In this document: positions 9,697 through 18,187 of the stretch, one piece after another | Layout of the letters: each line of letters starts with the position of its first letter | Numbering within the stretch: position 1 is the first letter of the stretch | Assembly: GCF_014698505.1 (NCBI RefSeq) | Contig: NZ_JACJTD010000013.1 | Span: forward strand, 62,001-126,000 | DNA: 64,000 nt | Reading direction: 5' to 3' | DNA from: Nostoc foliaceum FACHB-393 | GTDB taxonomy: Bacteria; Cyanobacteriota; Cyanobacteriia; Cyanobacteriales; Nostocaceae | Position numbers and translations under genes: made by a program | Notes under the pieces: generated by a model | Told to the model about the DNA's origin: nothing | The model's input: the letters and a program-made list of their open reading frames with translations, nothing else | The model's database searches: none

Positions 9697-10047
9697 TTAT
9701 TCTAAACTTATAACCTCTTTCGGCAACATAAAAAATCCATCCTTCCCCGATTCAAAATCAACAACCTGAAACACAGCATCAATATTTAACTCACCATAAA
9801 TATGAGGAAATAAATTATCTACCTCCGCAGCTTCATAACGAATTTCAGCTTTAACTTGTTCAGAATCAATGCAAAGAATTACCAAACCCTTTTGATTGAC
9901 AAAAAAACGATTAGCAACCCAGATAACTTGTGCTGCTGTCGAACAGTGGATAAATCCTTCCGAGTCTAACGTATCACCCCGATAGGTTCCGAGGATTTTT
10001 GCTTGTTCCCATTGTTCGCGTTTGGTGATATGTAGAATAATGTTCAT
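9697..10047 (-). CDS. DUF952 domain protein
   Basis: A 116-residue protein matching the DUF952 family as I know it: N-terminal ILHITKREQWEQA, then GFIHCSTAAQV, then FPHIYGELNIDAVFQV. The fold is related to ADP-ribosyltransferase-like proteins, and the conserved His-Cys-Ser and His-Ile-Tyr segments are retained, but the biochemical role is not established. ATG start at 10047. It is divergent from the thioredoxin-like gene at 10060 with only 12 bases between the start codons, so the two must have promoters that overlap each other's coding regions. Family call is good; function is unknown. Confidence 0.8.
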   Translation of the reverse strand: MNIILHITKREQWEQAKILGTYRGDTLDSEGFIHCSTAAQVIWVANRFFVNQKGLVILCIDSEQVKAEIRYEAAEVDNLFPHIYGELNIDAVFQVVDFESGKDGFFMLPKEVISLE

Positions 10048-10059
10048 AGTAATTAACTA

Positions 10060-10347
10060 ATGCGATTAATTTTATACAGTAAACCCGGCTGTCATTTATG
10101 TGAAGGCTTGCAAGAAAAGCTAGAACAAATCCAAAATCTTAGTTTTGAGTTGGAAGTTAGGGATATTACGACTCGTGAAGATTGGTTCGCGGCGTATGAG
10201 TATGAGGTGCCGGTACTTTATTTATCGAACCGCCAAGCCGCCAAGGGCGCGGAGGGAGAAATTATAGAAGCACCATTGCCGCGTCCTTCTCCTCGTGCTA
10301 GTGTGCAGCAGTTGGAGCAAATGTTGCGTAAGTATTTAGCCAATTAG
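10060..10347 (+). CDS. Glutaredoxin/thioredoxin-fold protein (DUF836-like)
   Basis: A 95-residue thioredoxin-fold protein with a redox motif C11-H-L-C14 (SKPGCHLCEG) and the cis-Pro segment YEVPVLYL. It resembles the small glutaredoxin-like family often found beside murE or other biosynthetic genes in cyanobacteria. It lies 53 bases upstream of murE on the same strand, so co-transcription is likely. The stretch around 10225-10265, which encodes AAKGAEGEIIEAPLPR, contains a CCGCCAAGGGCGCGGAGG segment reminiscent of the dispersed CCGCCAAGGACGC repeat seen at 22100 and may be a repeat-derived loop. Partner unknown. Confidence 0.8.
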   Translation: MRLILYSKPGCHLCEGLQEKLEQIQNLSFELEVRDITTREDWFAAYEYEVPVLYLSNRQAAKGAEGEIIEAPLPRPSPRASVQQLEQMLRKYLAN

Positions 10348-10400
10348 AAAAAAATAATGCAGAATAAGCGCAAGATCAAGAAGGTGACGAGGTTCACAAA

Positions 10401-11909
10401 ATGAAATTGCGGGAATTACTAACGGCGGTAGATAGTGTTGAACAATTGCCTAGCCATCCGACTTTGGAGGATGTGGAAGTTAGGGGTTTGAAGACCAATT
10501 CCCATGCTTGTGGTGTGGGAGATTTGTTTATTGGGATGCCAGGAACGCGGGTTGATGGTGGGGAATTTTGGCAAAGTGCGATCGCATCCGGGGCTGTAGC
10601 TGCGATCGTTTCTCCCGAAGCTGCACAAAAAAATCCTCCCACAAATGAGGCTGTAGTCATTAGTGCAAGTAACATAACTCAAGCTTGTGCCCAGATAGCC
10701 AGTGCTTTTTATGGTTATCCAGGGCGAAAACTCAAGCTAGTGGGTGTGACTGGTACAAATGGCAAAACTACAACAACTCATCTGATTGAATTTCTGCTCA
10801 TCAAAGCTAATCTAGCTACAGCTTTGATGGGAACTCTCTACACTCGTTGGGCAGGTTTTGAGCAAACTGCTGCCCACACTACGCCCTTTGCGGTGGAACT
10901 GCAACAGCAACTAGCAGAGGCTGTAAATGCTGGTAGTGAGTTTGGGGTGATGGAAGTAAGTTCCCACGCTTTGGCCCAAGGTAGAGTCTTAGGTTGTGAA
11001 TTTGATGTGGCGGTGTTCAGTAATCTTACTCAAGACCATCTCGATTATCACACCGATATGGAAGATTACTTTGCCGCCAAAGCGTTGTTATTTAGCCCTG
11101 ATTATCTCAAGGGACGAGCAATAATTAATGCTGATGATTCTTACGGAAAGCGGTTAATTGCCTCGTTAGATTCTGAGCGCGTTTGGAGTTACAGTGTCAA
11201 CGACAACAGCGCTGATTTATGGATGAGTGATTTAAGTTACCAGCCGAATGGTGTCAGTGGTACATTACATACACCAAAAGGTGACGTAGCTTTTCGATCG
11301 CCTTTAGTCGGACAATATAATTTAGAAAATCTTCTAGCAGCCGTAGGAGCAGTTTTACAGTTAGGGCTAGATTTGCAGTTAGTAGCGTCTGTGATACCTG
11401 AGTTCCCAGGAGTCCCCGGACGAATGGAACGGGTACAGATTCTACCTAACCAAGATATTAGCGTGATCGTGGATTATGCCCACACACCTGATAGTTTGGA
11501 AAATTTGCTGAAAGCTGCACGCCCCTTTATACCTGGTAAGGTGATTTGCGTGTTTGGTTGTGGAGGCGATCGCGATCGCACTAAGCGCCCAAAAATGGGT
11601 AAAATTGCTGCTGAGTTAGCTGATGTGGCAGTGGTGACATCGGATAATCCCCGGACTGAAGATCCAGAACGGATTTTGCAAGATATTTTAGCGGGAATTG
11701 CTGACACAGTTCAGCCAACTGTAATTTGCGATCGGGCTACTGCTATTCGTACCGCTATTTTACAAGCACAACCCGGTGATGGAGTGTTGCTTGCTGGTAA
11801 AGGTCACGAAGACTACCAAATTCTTGGTACTGAAAAAATCCATTTTGATGATCGAGAACACGCACGCGACGCTTTACACCAAAGGCTGAACATAAGTAGG
11901 TTGGCGTAA
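10401..11909 (+). CDS. murE: UDP-N-acetylmuramoyl-L-alanyl-D-glutamate--2,6-diaminopimelate ligase MurE
   Basis: A 502-residue Mur ligase that adds meso-diaminopimelate to the peptidoglycan precursor in the cytoplasm. The three Mur domains are complete: N-terminal UDP-binding domain, central ATPase with GTNGKTT at 118-124 and the MEVSSHAL and FSNLTQDHLDYH segments, and C-terminal domain with YAHTPDSL and the DNPR signature at 415-418 that selects diaminopimelate over lysine. ATG start at 10401. The intergenic tail holds a G-rich repeat (about 11929-11957). Firm assignment. Confidence 0.97.
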   Translation: MKLRELLTAVDSVEQLPSHPTLEDVEVRGLKTNSHACGVGDLFIGMPGTRVDGGEFWQSAIASGAVAAIVSPEAAQKNPPTNEAVVISASNITQACAQIASAFYGYPGRKLKLVGVTGTNGKTTTTHLIEFLLIKANLATALMGTLYTRWAGFEQTAAHTTPFAVELQQQLAEAVNAGSEFGVMEVSSHALAQGRVLGCEFDVAVFSNLTQDHLDYHTDMEDYFAAKALLFSPDYLKGRAIINADDSYGKRLIASLDSERVWSYSVNDNSADLWMSDLSYQPNGVSGTLHTPKGDVAFRSPLVGQYNLENLLAAVGAVLQLGLDLQLVASVIPEFPGVPGRMERVQILPNQDISVIVDYAHTPDSLENLLKAARPFIPGKVICVFGCGGDRDRTKRPKMGKIAAELADVAVVTSDNPRTEDPERILQDILAGIADTVQPTVICDRATAIRTAILQAQPGDGVLLAGKGHEDYQILGTEKIHFDDREHARDALHQRLNISRLA

Positions 11910-11928
11910 ATAATTATCGTTGGAAAAA

Positions 11929-11957
11929 GGCAGGGGGCAGGGGGCAGGGGGCTGGGC
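11929..11957 (+). repeat. G-rich tandem heptamer repeat (GGCAGGG type)
   Basis: Three or more copies of GGCAGGG follow murE. This low-complexity repeat is scattered through Nostoc-type genomes; relatives also lie inside genes here (12469-12556, 44995-45066, 45286-45380). The rest of the 11910-12207 gap holds a hairpin AGGGGCGCA ... TACGCCCCT near 12041-12064 and no gene. Confidence 0.7.
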
Positions 11958-12207
11958 GAGAAAGGGTTTGAGCCTTGTTTACTTTTCTTCACTCAGTTTG
12001 GTTTTATTGTGCCGACTTACTTACAAGCCTAATTCCAACTAGGGGCGCACATCTGTACGCCCCTAAAATATGTACTCTAGACAACTAAAATCGCCCATAA
12101 TTCATAGTTAATATTTATTTCCGTGGGGATTTTGTAAAAAATGCACACATAAAGGTGAAAATCGAAGACAGAATTATTTCTTGCTTCATCCTTGTTGTGC
12201 TTGACTC

Positions 12208-13677
12208 ATGAATGTTTCTCTGGCTAAGGATCTGTCTGTTTATCAACTGGTTATGGGTGTGCAAGCGCCTCCTAAACCATTGTCCCTCAGTCCTGCTACT
12301 CTGCTATCACTGGTGAGAGCGCAAATTGACTTACTAATTGAGCAGCAAATTGCAGCCACTTTATGGGTAAAGCTACCACCAGAAAAAATTTGGCAATCAG
12401 AATTAGCGCGTTATCAATCCTCGGTAGGTGCATCTAGTCTGATTTATACTTGCCAGATTGACGAGAGTGGGAAAGGGGGAGATGAAGGAGCAGGGGAAGC
12501 AGGGGAAGAAAATACCCCCTCATCTTCCTCATCTCCCTCATCTTCTTCATCCGCTCATTATGTTCCTGTTCACTTAGCACCAGATAGCCAACTGCGACGG
12601 GAAAACTTTCTGATGGTGTTATCGCCCCAGTTTTGCAGTTTAGTTTTGGCTCATCGACCACTTAAAAAACGCAAAAATCAGACATCGGTGAAGGTAAATA
12701 CTAATAAAAGCCAGCCGTTACTGATTATAAGTACTGTTGAGGGGAGAATAATTCAGCAAGTATTAGATGGTATCCAACAGGCGATTGCGCCAGAATCATC
12801 CGCAATACCTGTTGATTTTACTTGTCCAACTGCGCCCCAAGCCGCACTGATGAATCAGCTGTTCGCAAAACAACTCCTGCGACAAGATGAGATTAATCGT
12901 CAAATCATCACAGTCCGCACCACCAAGTTGCAGCAGCTAAATCAAGAATTGCACAACAAAGAGCAACTCCAAGATGAATATTTGAAGAATCTATGTCAGG
13001 AACTGCGTACACCCCTGACTCATATGAAGACAGCACTTTCGTTATTGAATTCCCCTAATCTTAAACCCCCGCAGCGACAACGTTATTTACAGATGTTAAA
13101 TACCCAGTGCGATCAGCAAAATTCCCTGATTACTGGTTTGTTGGAACTAGTGCAGTTGGAACGTAATTTAGAGGGAACAACTTTGGAGTCGGTGCGGCTC
13201 TCAGATATTGTGCCTGGAGTAGTCAGCACCTACCAACCTGTAGCCCAAGAAAAAGGGATTATGCTAGCCTACACCGTACCTACTGAACTTCCATCTATTT
13301 TGTGTGTGAGCGGTGGGCTGAGGCAGATTGTGATTAATCTGCTGCACAACAGCATTAAGTTTACCCCGAATGGGGGTGAAGTATGGGTACGTGCCCGAAT
13401 TCAAGGCGATCATGTCCAATTAGAATTCCGCGACACAGGTATCGGTATTGCCGAAAGCGAGATTTCTAAAATCTTTGATCGGTTTTATCGTGTGCGTACA
13501 GCAGCAACTGAAGATTATGGTGGTGCTGGGTTGGGGTTAACAATTGTACAGCAATTGCTGGTGCGCTGTGGCGGTTCTATTTCTGTGAAAAGTAAATTAT
13601 ATGAAGGTTCCACATTTACAGTGCAACTGCCAAGCGTTGGCGATACCCCAAGAGCGATCGCTACAGAACATGAGTGA
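12208..13677 (+). CDS. Sensor histidine kinase-like protein without the phospho-accepting His
   Basis: A 489-residue protein: an N-terminal, DICT-like sensory region (about 1-210), a short coiled linker, then dimerisation and ATPase domains. The ATPase is intact, with N box LHNSIKFTPNGG, G1 DTGIGIAES and G2 GAGLGL. The H box, however, reads LCQELRTPL: residue 264 is Gln (CAG, 12997-12999) where kinases have His. It is therefore probably not self-phosphorylating, unless another residue substitutes. Residues about 88-119 (SGKGGDEGAGEAGEEN followed by a Ser-rich run) are a repeat-derived insertion in the sensory part. The N-terminal architecture resembles the kinase encoded at 14962-16422, so the two may be paralogues. 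Confidence 0.85.
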   Translation: MNVSLAKDLSVYQLVMGVQAPPKPLSLSPATLLSLVRAQIDLLIEQQIAATLWVKLPPEKIWQSELARYQSSVGASSLIYTCQIDESGKGGDEGAGEAGEENTPSSSSSPSSSSSAHYVPVHLAPDSQLRRENFLMVLSPQFCSLVLAHRPLKKRKNQTSVKVNTNKSQPLLIISTVEGRIIQQVLDGIQQAIAPESSAIPVDFTCPTAPQAALMNQLFAKQLLRQDEINRQIITVRTTKLQQLNQELHNKEQLQDEYLKNLCQELRTPLTHMKTALSLLNSPNLKPPQRQRYLQMLNTQCDQQNSLITGLLELVQLERNLEGTTLESVRLSDIVPGVVSTYQPVAQEKGIMLAYTVPTELPSILCVSGGLRQIVINLLHNSIKFTPNGGEVWVRARIQGDHVQLEFRDTGIGIAESEISKIFDRFYRVRTAATEDYGGAGLGLTIVQQLLVRCGGSISVKSKLYEGSTFTVQLPSVGDTPRAIATEHE

Positions 13678-13872
13678 TGAGTTATGATTATCCCCTAAGT
13701 TAACTTTGTGGTGCTATACAATTTTGCCTTTGTTCAACATCACAAATTTAGGCATAATCTATCTGCTTTATAAAGTTAATAAAAGGAATTAAAATTTTAA
13801 TAAACAGCTGATTATTTGAACTGGGAATAATTAGTTTTTAATTCCTTAATTTTTCCAGTTTACTGATGATTC

Positions 13873-14562
13873 TTAGCTAGAAGTTTTTGGTATCGCGGCG
13901 GTAATTTGGCGGAGCATCATGACTTGCCAATAAGGTATAGGAGCCAGCAATACAGTACCATTTCCTTCAAAAGTATTGACGAGAAACTCACCAGAAGACA
14001 TCGAACCTAAAAGAGATTTGGTAGCTTTCTCAACGCGATAATTTAAAGTACTTGTGCGAGCGATGCCTGCGGCGGGCTACGCCTACGCAAAATTTCCATC
14101 GACAACTAATCGGTCATTGCGTAAATTTATTACTTCTACAGGGCCTTGTGCCGCCATTACCACTGTACCCTTGCCTTTGACTTTTGTTTGAAACAAGCCC
14201 TCGCCACCCATTAAACCTGATACAAGTTTGTTTCGTTCAATTCCTACTTCTACAGTGCCATCACTAGCCCAATAAGCACCACTATCTAAAATCCATTCAC
14301 TACTGTCTAATTCTAGGATGTGATATCCCGATAAAGAAGGTTCTAAATATAATTCACCTGTACCTGTATATGTAGGACGGAAAATGTTTTCTCCCGTGGC
14401 TAGGGATTTTAAAAAACCGCCTGCTGAAGGGGCTTTAGATTGCATCTGAATGTTGCCACGTATATAGTACATAGCACCAGATTCAGTCCGTACTGTTTCG
14501 TTTTGCAAAGTTACCTTGACTAAACGTAAGCTTTCTTTTTCGATTATTTCAAAACTTGCCAT
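13873..14562 (-). pseudogene. AIM24 family gene interrupted by a short repeat carrying stop codons
   Basis: Reading from the ATG at 14562, 159 residues of an AIM24-family protein (TrpRNA-binding-attenuation-like beta fold; mitochondrial biogenesis AIM24 relatives in bacteria) run well, then meet TAG GCG TAG inside a 29-bp repeat at 14060-14088. The frame stays open after it: RTSTLNYRVEKATKSLLGSM and on to a stop at 13873, which is the family's normal C-terminal third. The repeat is in frame, so two stop codons, not a frameshift, break the gene. The shortened 159-residue product (14083-14562) might still be made. A sequencing artefact is unlikely because the repeat has several exact relatives in the window. 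Biochemical role of the family is poorly known. Confidence 0.8.
14060..14088. repeat. 29-bp dispersed repeat interrupting the AIM24 gene
   Basis: Starts GCGATGCCTGCGGCGGGCTA and ends CGCCTACGC. On the minus strand it contributes two in-frame TAG codons. Close copies: 16561-16589, 23755-23783, 29673-29701, 48151-48179. Confidence 0.85.
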
Positions 14563-14961
14563 AATTTTCCTTTTGATTTTTGTAGAAATGTATACTTGGC
14601 TCTTAGCCAGAATTTATATACATTTTTGGCATCTATTTTTACAGATGGCAAGTCAGAAAAATTTAAACAAATTTCTAAAAAAAGTGTATTTGCTGAAAAT
14701 AGATTATTTGTGTTTATTTGCAAACTGCTGTGTACTGACTATTTAATTTAACCTGAGTTCGACGGGTTTTAACTGGAAGTCCCTTAGTCAAATAAAAAAC
14801 CTCTAAATATAAAACGTTTTACTAAGTAAAAACTGTCCCTCTGGAACGAGCGGGAGGGACAGACTTGAACTTTAGTTTAAGGCAGCGAGAGGTTTGTTGA
14901 ACTCACGTTAATTTAGAGTGAATATTTATAATTTTGAAAAATAGTTAATGACTATTGACAT
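14563..14961. other. Intergenic region with a strong hairpin
   Basis: No convincing gene. A perfect 9-bp stem, CTGTCCCTC and GAGGGACAG (14833-14862, 12-base loop), lies in the middle. It could be a terminator for the kinase gene or a repeat; it lacks a T-run on either side. The region is otherwise AT-rich. Confidence 0.6.
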
Positions 14962-16422
14962 CTAACATTTAACTCCTGACTTCTGCTTACTGCTAACTTC
15001 TAAGGGGAGGAAAATCGTCAAAACTTCCCCATAGTGTGGACGCTGGCGCACAATCAGTTTGCCACCTATCGCCTGAAACAAATGCTTGGTTGCGGCGATA
15101 TTCAAACTAATCGTACCCGTTTCTGGTTGGAACATCAGCAATTGGCCTAGAGCTTTGCGAATTGGTGGCGTTGCAGGGATGGCGGCTTTACTTGAATCTT
15201 TGCACCCGAATTGGGGCGATAATTGTAACTTTAATTGATCTCCCGCCGGGATAACTTGTACTTGAATATGGCTACCAGCAGGTAAGCTGCGAGTAAAATT
15301 CTCTATCAAACCAGTGAGTACCTGATCCAACATCATGGGATTGCTTACCACTGTTGGTAGTTGTTGGGGTAAAACAACATTTAAAGTTAAGTTCCGCCGA
15401 TGCGCTGCTTGTTCCCAACGGGGAATGCTCTGCTGCAACACTTGATCTAAAGACATCGGTGTGAGTTGAGCTTTTGACGATTTTGCCGAGGCAGTAGTTT
15501 CTAATTCTGCTGCCTTAAAAAGCAACTCCATACGGTCAATTTGCTCAGTACACTCGTGATCGATAATTTTTAAGCGATGGATCACGCTGGCATCTAAATC
15601 TCGCCGCTTCAGCAGTAGGCGAGTCATGGTGCGAATAGTTGTTAAAGGTGTGCGGACTTCGTGAGCGAAAGCTTGGAGCAATTCTACATCAGGATTTGGG
15701 GATTGGGCTTTGGGGATTGGGCATGAGTTATTTTCTTTGTCCTCCTTGTCTCCAGTTCCTAGTAAAGAGTCCTTAGTCTCTTCTGCTTCTGTTAATTCTT
15801 GAAGCAACAACTGGCTAAACTGAACCATGATGCGGCAGTCTGGTGCTACCGGAGAATATTGTTGTACCAATGCATCCAGGCGGGCAAAAAATTCTGGATT
15901 AACCAGCATTACCCTTGCTCCTAGCGATCGCCAAGCCTGCTGCACTACCTCTGGCTCAAAAGAAAATGAAAAGGTTTTTTTACCGTTTTTGTGGGTTTCT
16001 AAAACCAGTACTAATCTAAATTTATCTGTAAAAACTAAGCAAAACTGTTCTGTCCCCAGCGGATCGGCAGGTAATAAGGGAAGTACCGATTCATGGGGAG
16101 CGATTTCTTCATTGACAGAGGCGATTGCATCTGGCATCTGAAATGGCATCAGCGCCAAGGGGTTAAATGGTTTTGCCGTAAAAGTTACTGTTTGTAAGCT
16201 TTGAGTTAGTTTTGGCTGACTAAATAAGGGTGCTGGTGCAGCTAAAACTAATCCTTGGGTTGTGTCTCTTGAAGCAGCTGCTAAAGTATTTAATAGCAAA
16301 TGTTCTGTCGCTGCTAGGCTGACACGCCACTGCCGCTCTGCTTTAGCAGGTGAACATTCAGCCACACTTGATTGATTTTCAGCCAAGATTTCGCTCAGGC
16401 TTGGCAACATCCATTTGTACAC
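14962..16422 (-). CDS. Sensor histidine kinase with intact H box and degenerate ATPase
   Basis: A 486-residue protein with an N-terminal sensory region (about 1-210), a linker with a repeat-derived insertion (around 216-243, TGDKEDKENN then CPIPKAQSPNP), and a dimerisation domain whose H box AFAHEVRTPLTTI keeps the His. The ATP-binding domain looks weakened: the N-box region reads GLIENFTRSLPAG, but I cannot find a DxGxG G1 box or a GxGLGL G2 box, only LSPQFGCKDSS and a long unusual segment before a recognisable end (GGKLIVRQRPHYGEVLTIFLPL). It may be phosphorylated by another kinase. Sensory segments FTDKFRLVLVLE and FEPEVVQQAWRSL resemble those of the 12208-13677 kinase. Confidence 0.85.
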   Translation of the reverse strand: MYKWMLPSLSEILAENQSSVAECSPAKAERQWRVSLAATEHLLLNTLAAASRDTTQGLVLAAPAPLFSQPKLTQSLQTVTFTAKPFNPLALMPFQMPDAIASVNEEIAPHESVLPLLPADPLGTEQFCLVFTDKFRLVLVLETHKNGKKTFSFSFEPEVVQQAWRSLGARVMLVNPEFFARLDALVQQYSPVAPDCRIMVQFSQLLLQELTEAEETKDSLLGTGDKEDKENNSCPIPKAQSPNPDVELLQAFAHEVRTPLTTIRTMTRLLLKRRDLDASVIHRLKIIDHECTEQIDRMELLFKAAELETTASAKSSKAQLTPMSLDQVLQQSIPRWEQAAHRRNLTLNVVLPQQLPTVVSNPMMLDQVLTGLIENFTRSLPAGSHIQVQVIPAGDQLKLQLSPQFGCKDSSKAAIPATPPIRKALGQLLMFQPETGTISLNIAATKHLFQAIGGKLIVRQRPHYGEVLTIFLPLEVSSKQKSGVKC

Positions 16423-16560
16423 AGGCTTTCACCCCTTAATTCAAGAGTGACTAACAGCGTCTAGGGTAGACATCTCACTACTACCTAAGAGGTTATAGCT
16501 ATTTGTGTACTGATGACAGGGGTAGAACCGAACAATTCGGGCGCAATTTCCCCTCTAACT

Positions 16561-16589
16561 GCGATGTCTACGACGGGCTACGCCTACGC
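16561..16589. repeat. 29-bp dispersed repeat (intergenic copy)
   Basis: GCGATGTCTACGACGGGCTA followed by CGCCTACGC; same family as 14060-14088. It lies between two divergent genes. Confidence 0.8.
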
Positions 16590-16688
16590 AGTTATGAATT
16601 GAAAAACACTCGCGCTGATTTTTACCGATAGGAATTGCGATCGCATTTTTTTGAGTAGATTAACAATAGACCATCTCAAAGGCAGTTT

Positions 16689-17504
16689 ATGAATTCTTTT
16701 GATTCAGTTGAAGATTTGGTACTAGTTGCTGGTGCTACTGGTGGAGTAGGGCAATTAGTGGTAGGCAAATTACTGGAAAAGGGTTTGAAAGTTCGTGTTC
16801 TGACACGCAATGCCGCAAAAGCCGAAGAAATGTTCAACCAGAGAGTGGAAATTGCCGTTGGTGACATCCGCCAGCCAGCTACACTCCCAGCCGCAACACA
16901 AAATGTCACCCACATTATCTGCTGTACTGGAACCACCGCCTTTCCCTCTGCGCGATGGGAGTTTGACCAATCCCCGAACTTGATTGAATGGGGAATCACT
17001 TTCCTGAACCCTCAATCTAGTGAAGCAAAAGCAAAGAATAGCCCAGCAAAGGTCGATGCCCAAGGTGTCAGCAACCTAGTTACAGCAGCACCCAGAAATT
17101 TGCAGCGATTCGTTTTCGTCTCTTCCTGTGGAATTCTCCGTAAAAATCAGTTTCCTTTTAGTATTCTTAATGCTTTTGGTGTCTTAGATGCCAAACAGAA
17201 GGGCGAGGAGTCCATTATTAATTCAGGATTACCCCACACCATCATCCGCCCAGGACGACTCATTGACGGACCTTATACTTCATACGACCTCAACACCCTC
17301 CTCAAGGCAAAAACAGGGGGTAAATACGGTGTAGTCGTAGGTACTGGCGATACACTTTCGGGTGATACCAGCCGGATTGACGTAGCAAACGCTTGTGTGG
17401 AATGCCTTTTCCAGCCAAGTAGTTCTAGGAAAATTTTTGAAATTGTTAACCAAGGAAAAAGACCACCTGTGATTGACTGGGAAACTCTTTTTTCCTCGCA
17501 TTAA
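16689..17504 (+). CDS. NAD(P)-binding SDR family protein (atypical SDR)
   Basis: A 271-residue protein with the glycine-rich nucleotide motif GATGGVGQLV near residues 15-24 and later VFVSSCGI and HTIIRPGRLIDGP segments typical of atypical short-chain dehydrogenases (NmrA/YwnB/HCF173-like group). The classic Tyr-x-x-x-Lys pair is not evident, so it may act as a binding or redox-sensing protein rather than a dehydrogenase. Plant and cyanobacterial relatives help photosystem assembly, but this cannot be told here. ATG at 16689; a second ATG further in would lose the nucleotide motif. Stands alone. Confidence 0.8.
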   Translation: MNSFDSVEDLVLVAGATGGVGQLVVGKLLEKGLKVRVLTRNAAKAEEMFNQRVEIAVGDIRQPATLPAATQNVTHIICCTGTTAFPSARWEFDQSPNLIEWGITFLNPQSSEAKAKNSPAKVDAQGVSNLVTAAPRNLQRFVFVSSCGILRKNQFPFSILNAFGVLDAKQKGEESIINSGLPHTIIRPGRLIDGPYTSYDLNTLLKAKTGGKYGVVVGTGDTLSGDTSRIDVANACVECLFQPSSSRKIFEIVNQGKRPPVIDWETLFSSH

Positions 17505-18187
17505 TCATAAATTTTACCTCCTCCCCATTTATCCCCAACAACTTTCGGTTGCAAGAGCTACCACCGCAATGCGGAATTAAAAATTAAAAATTAAAAATGA
17601 ATACAACATAAGAGTTTCGTTGATTTGGAATGATTAGTTTATTTCCGGCGTGTTGTACTAGGTAATTGCAGCAGCGATTGTGTCATCCACACCGTGGATT
17701 CAAAATGGCAGCAAATTTACGACCACGAAAAATACTAAATATTGCTGAATATACGGAATTACGGAAGCGATGCCTGCGGTTCTTGCTAGCCTACGCGCCT
17801 TTTAATTTTGTTCTATCCTCAGTGTTTCTGTAATTTATTACCTCTAAAGACGGCAAACACCACTCTACCGTTACGGTTCACCCTAATTACTGAAAGTATT
17901 AATTCTCATACATTAGACAGAGTGAAGGCAAATCAATCCATGAAACAACTAAAAAAACTATTTAGTTAGTTTAACCGTCCTAAGCAAGGTTCGGGAAACC
18001 ACCCTTCATGGACTGGCTAACACTAAGCTTCAGTATATATATCAGCATATCTGGAGTTTTAACCCCAGGAAAGCCAAACCAAAGGTATTCATGCTGAACT
18101 GGCTGATTTATTGACCCTATTGGTTCAAAATTTAGTCCTTTATATTCTCATTCATTCATTTGTAGTTATACGGAGCCAGCACCTAAA
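17505..18187. other. Long leader/intergenic region upstream of dnaK
   Basis: About 680 bases without a gene. It holds AATTAAAA direct repeats (17573-17600), a diverged copy of the GCGATGCCTGCGG repeat near 17768, and a potential structured element at 17937-18012, where TCCATGAA and TTCATGGA close a domain with internal hairpins (for example GGTT ... AACC near 17988-18000). I see no CIRCE operator (TTAGCACTC-N9-GAGTGCTAA), so control of dnaK may be by another route. Confidence 0.5.
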
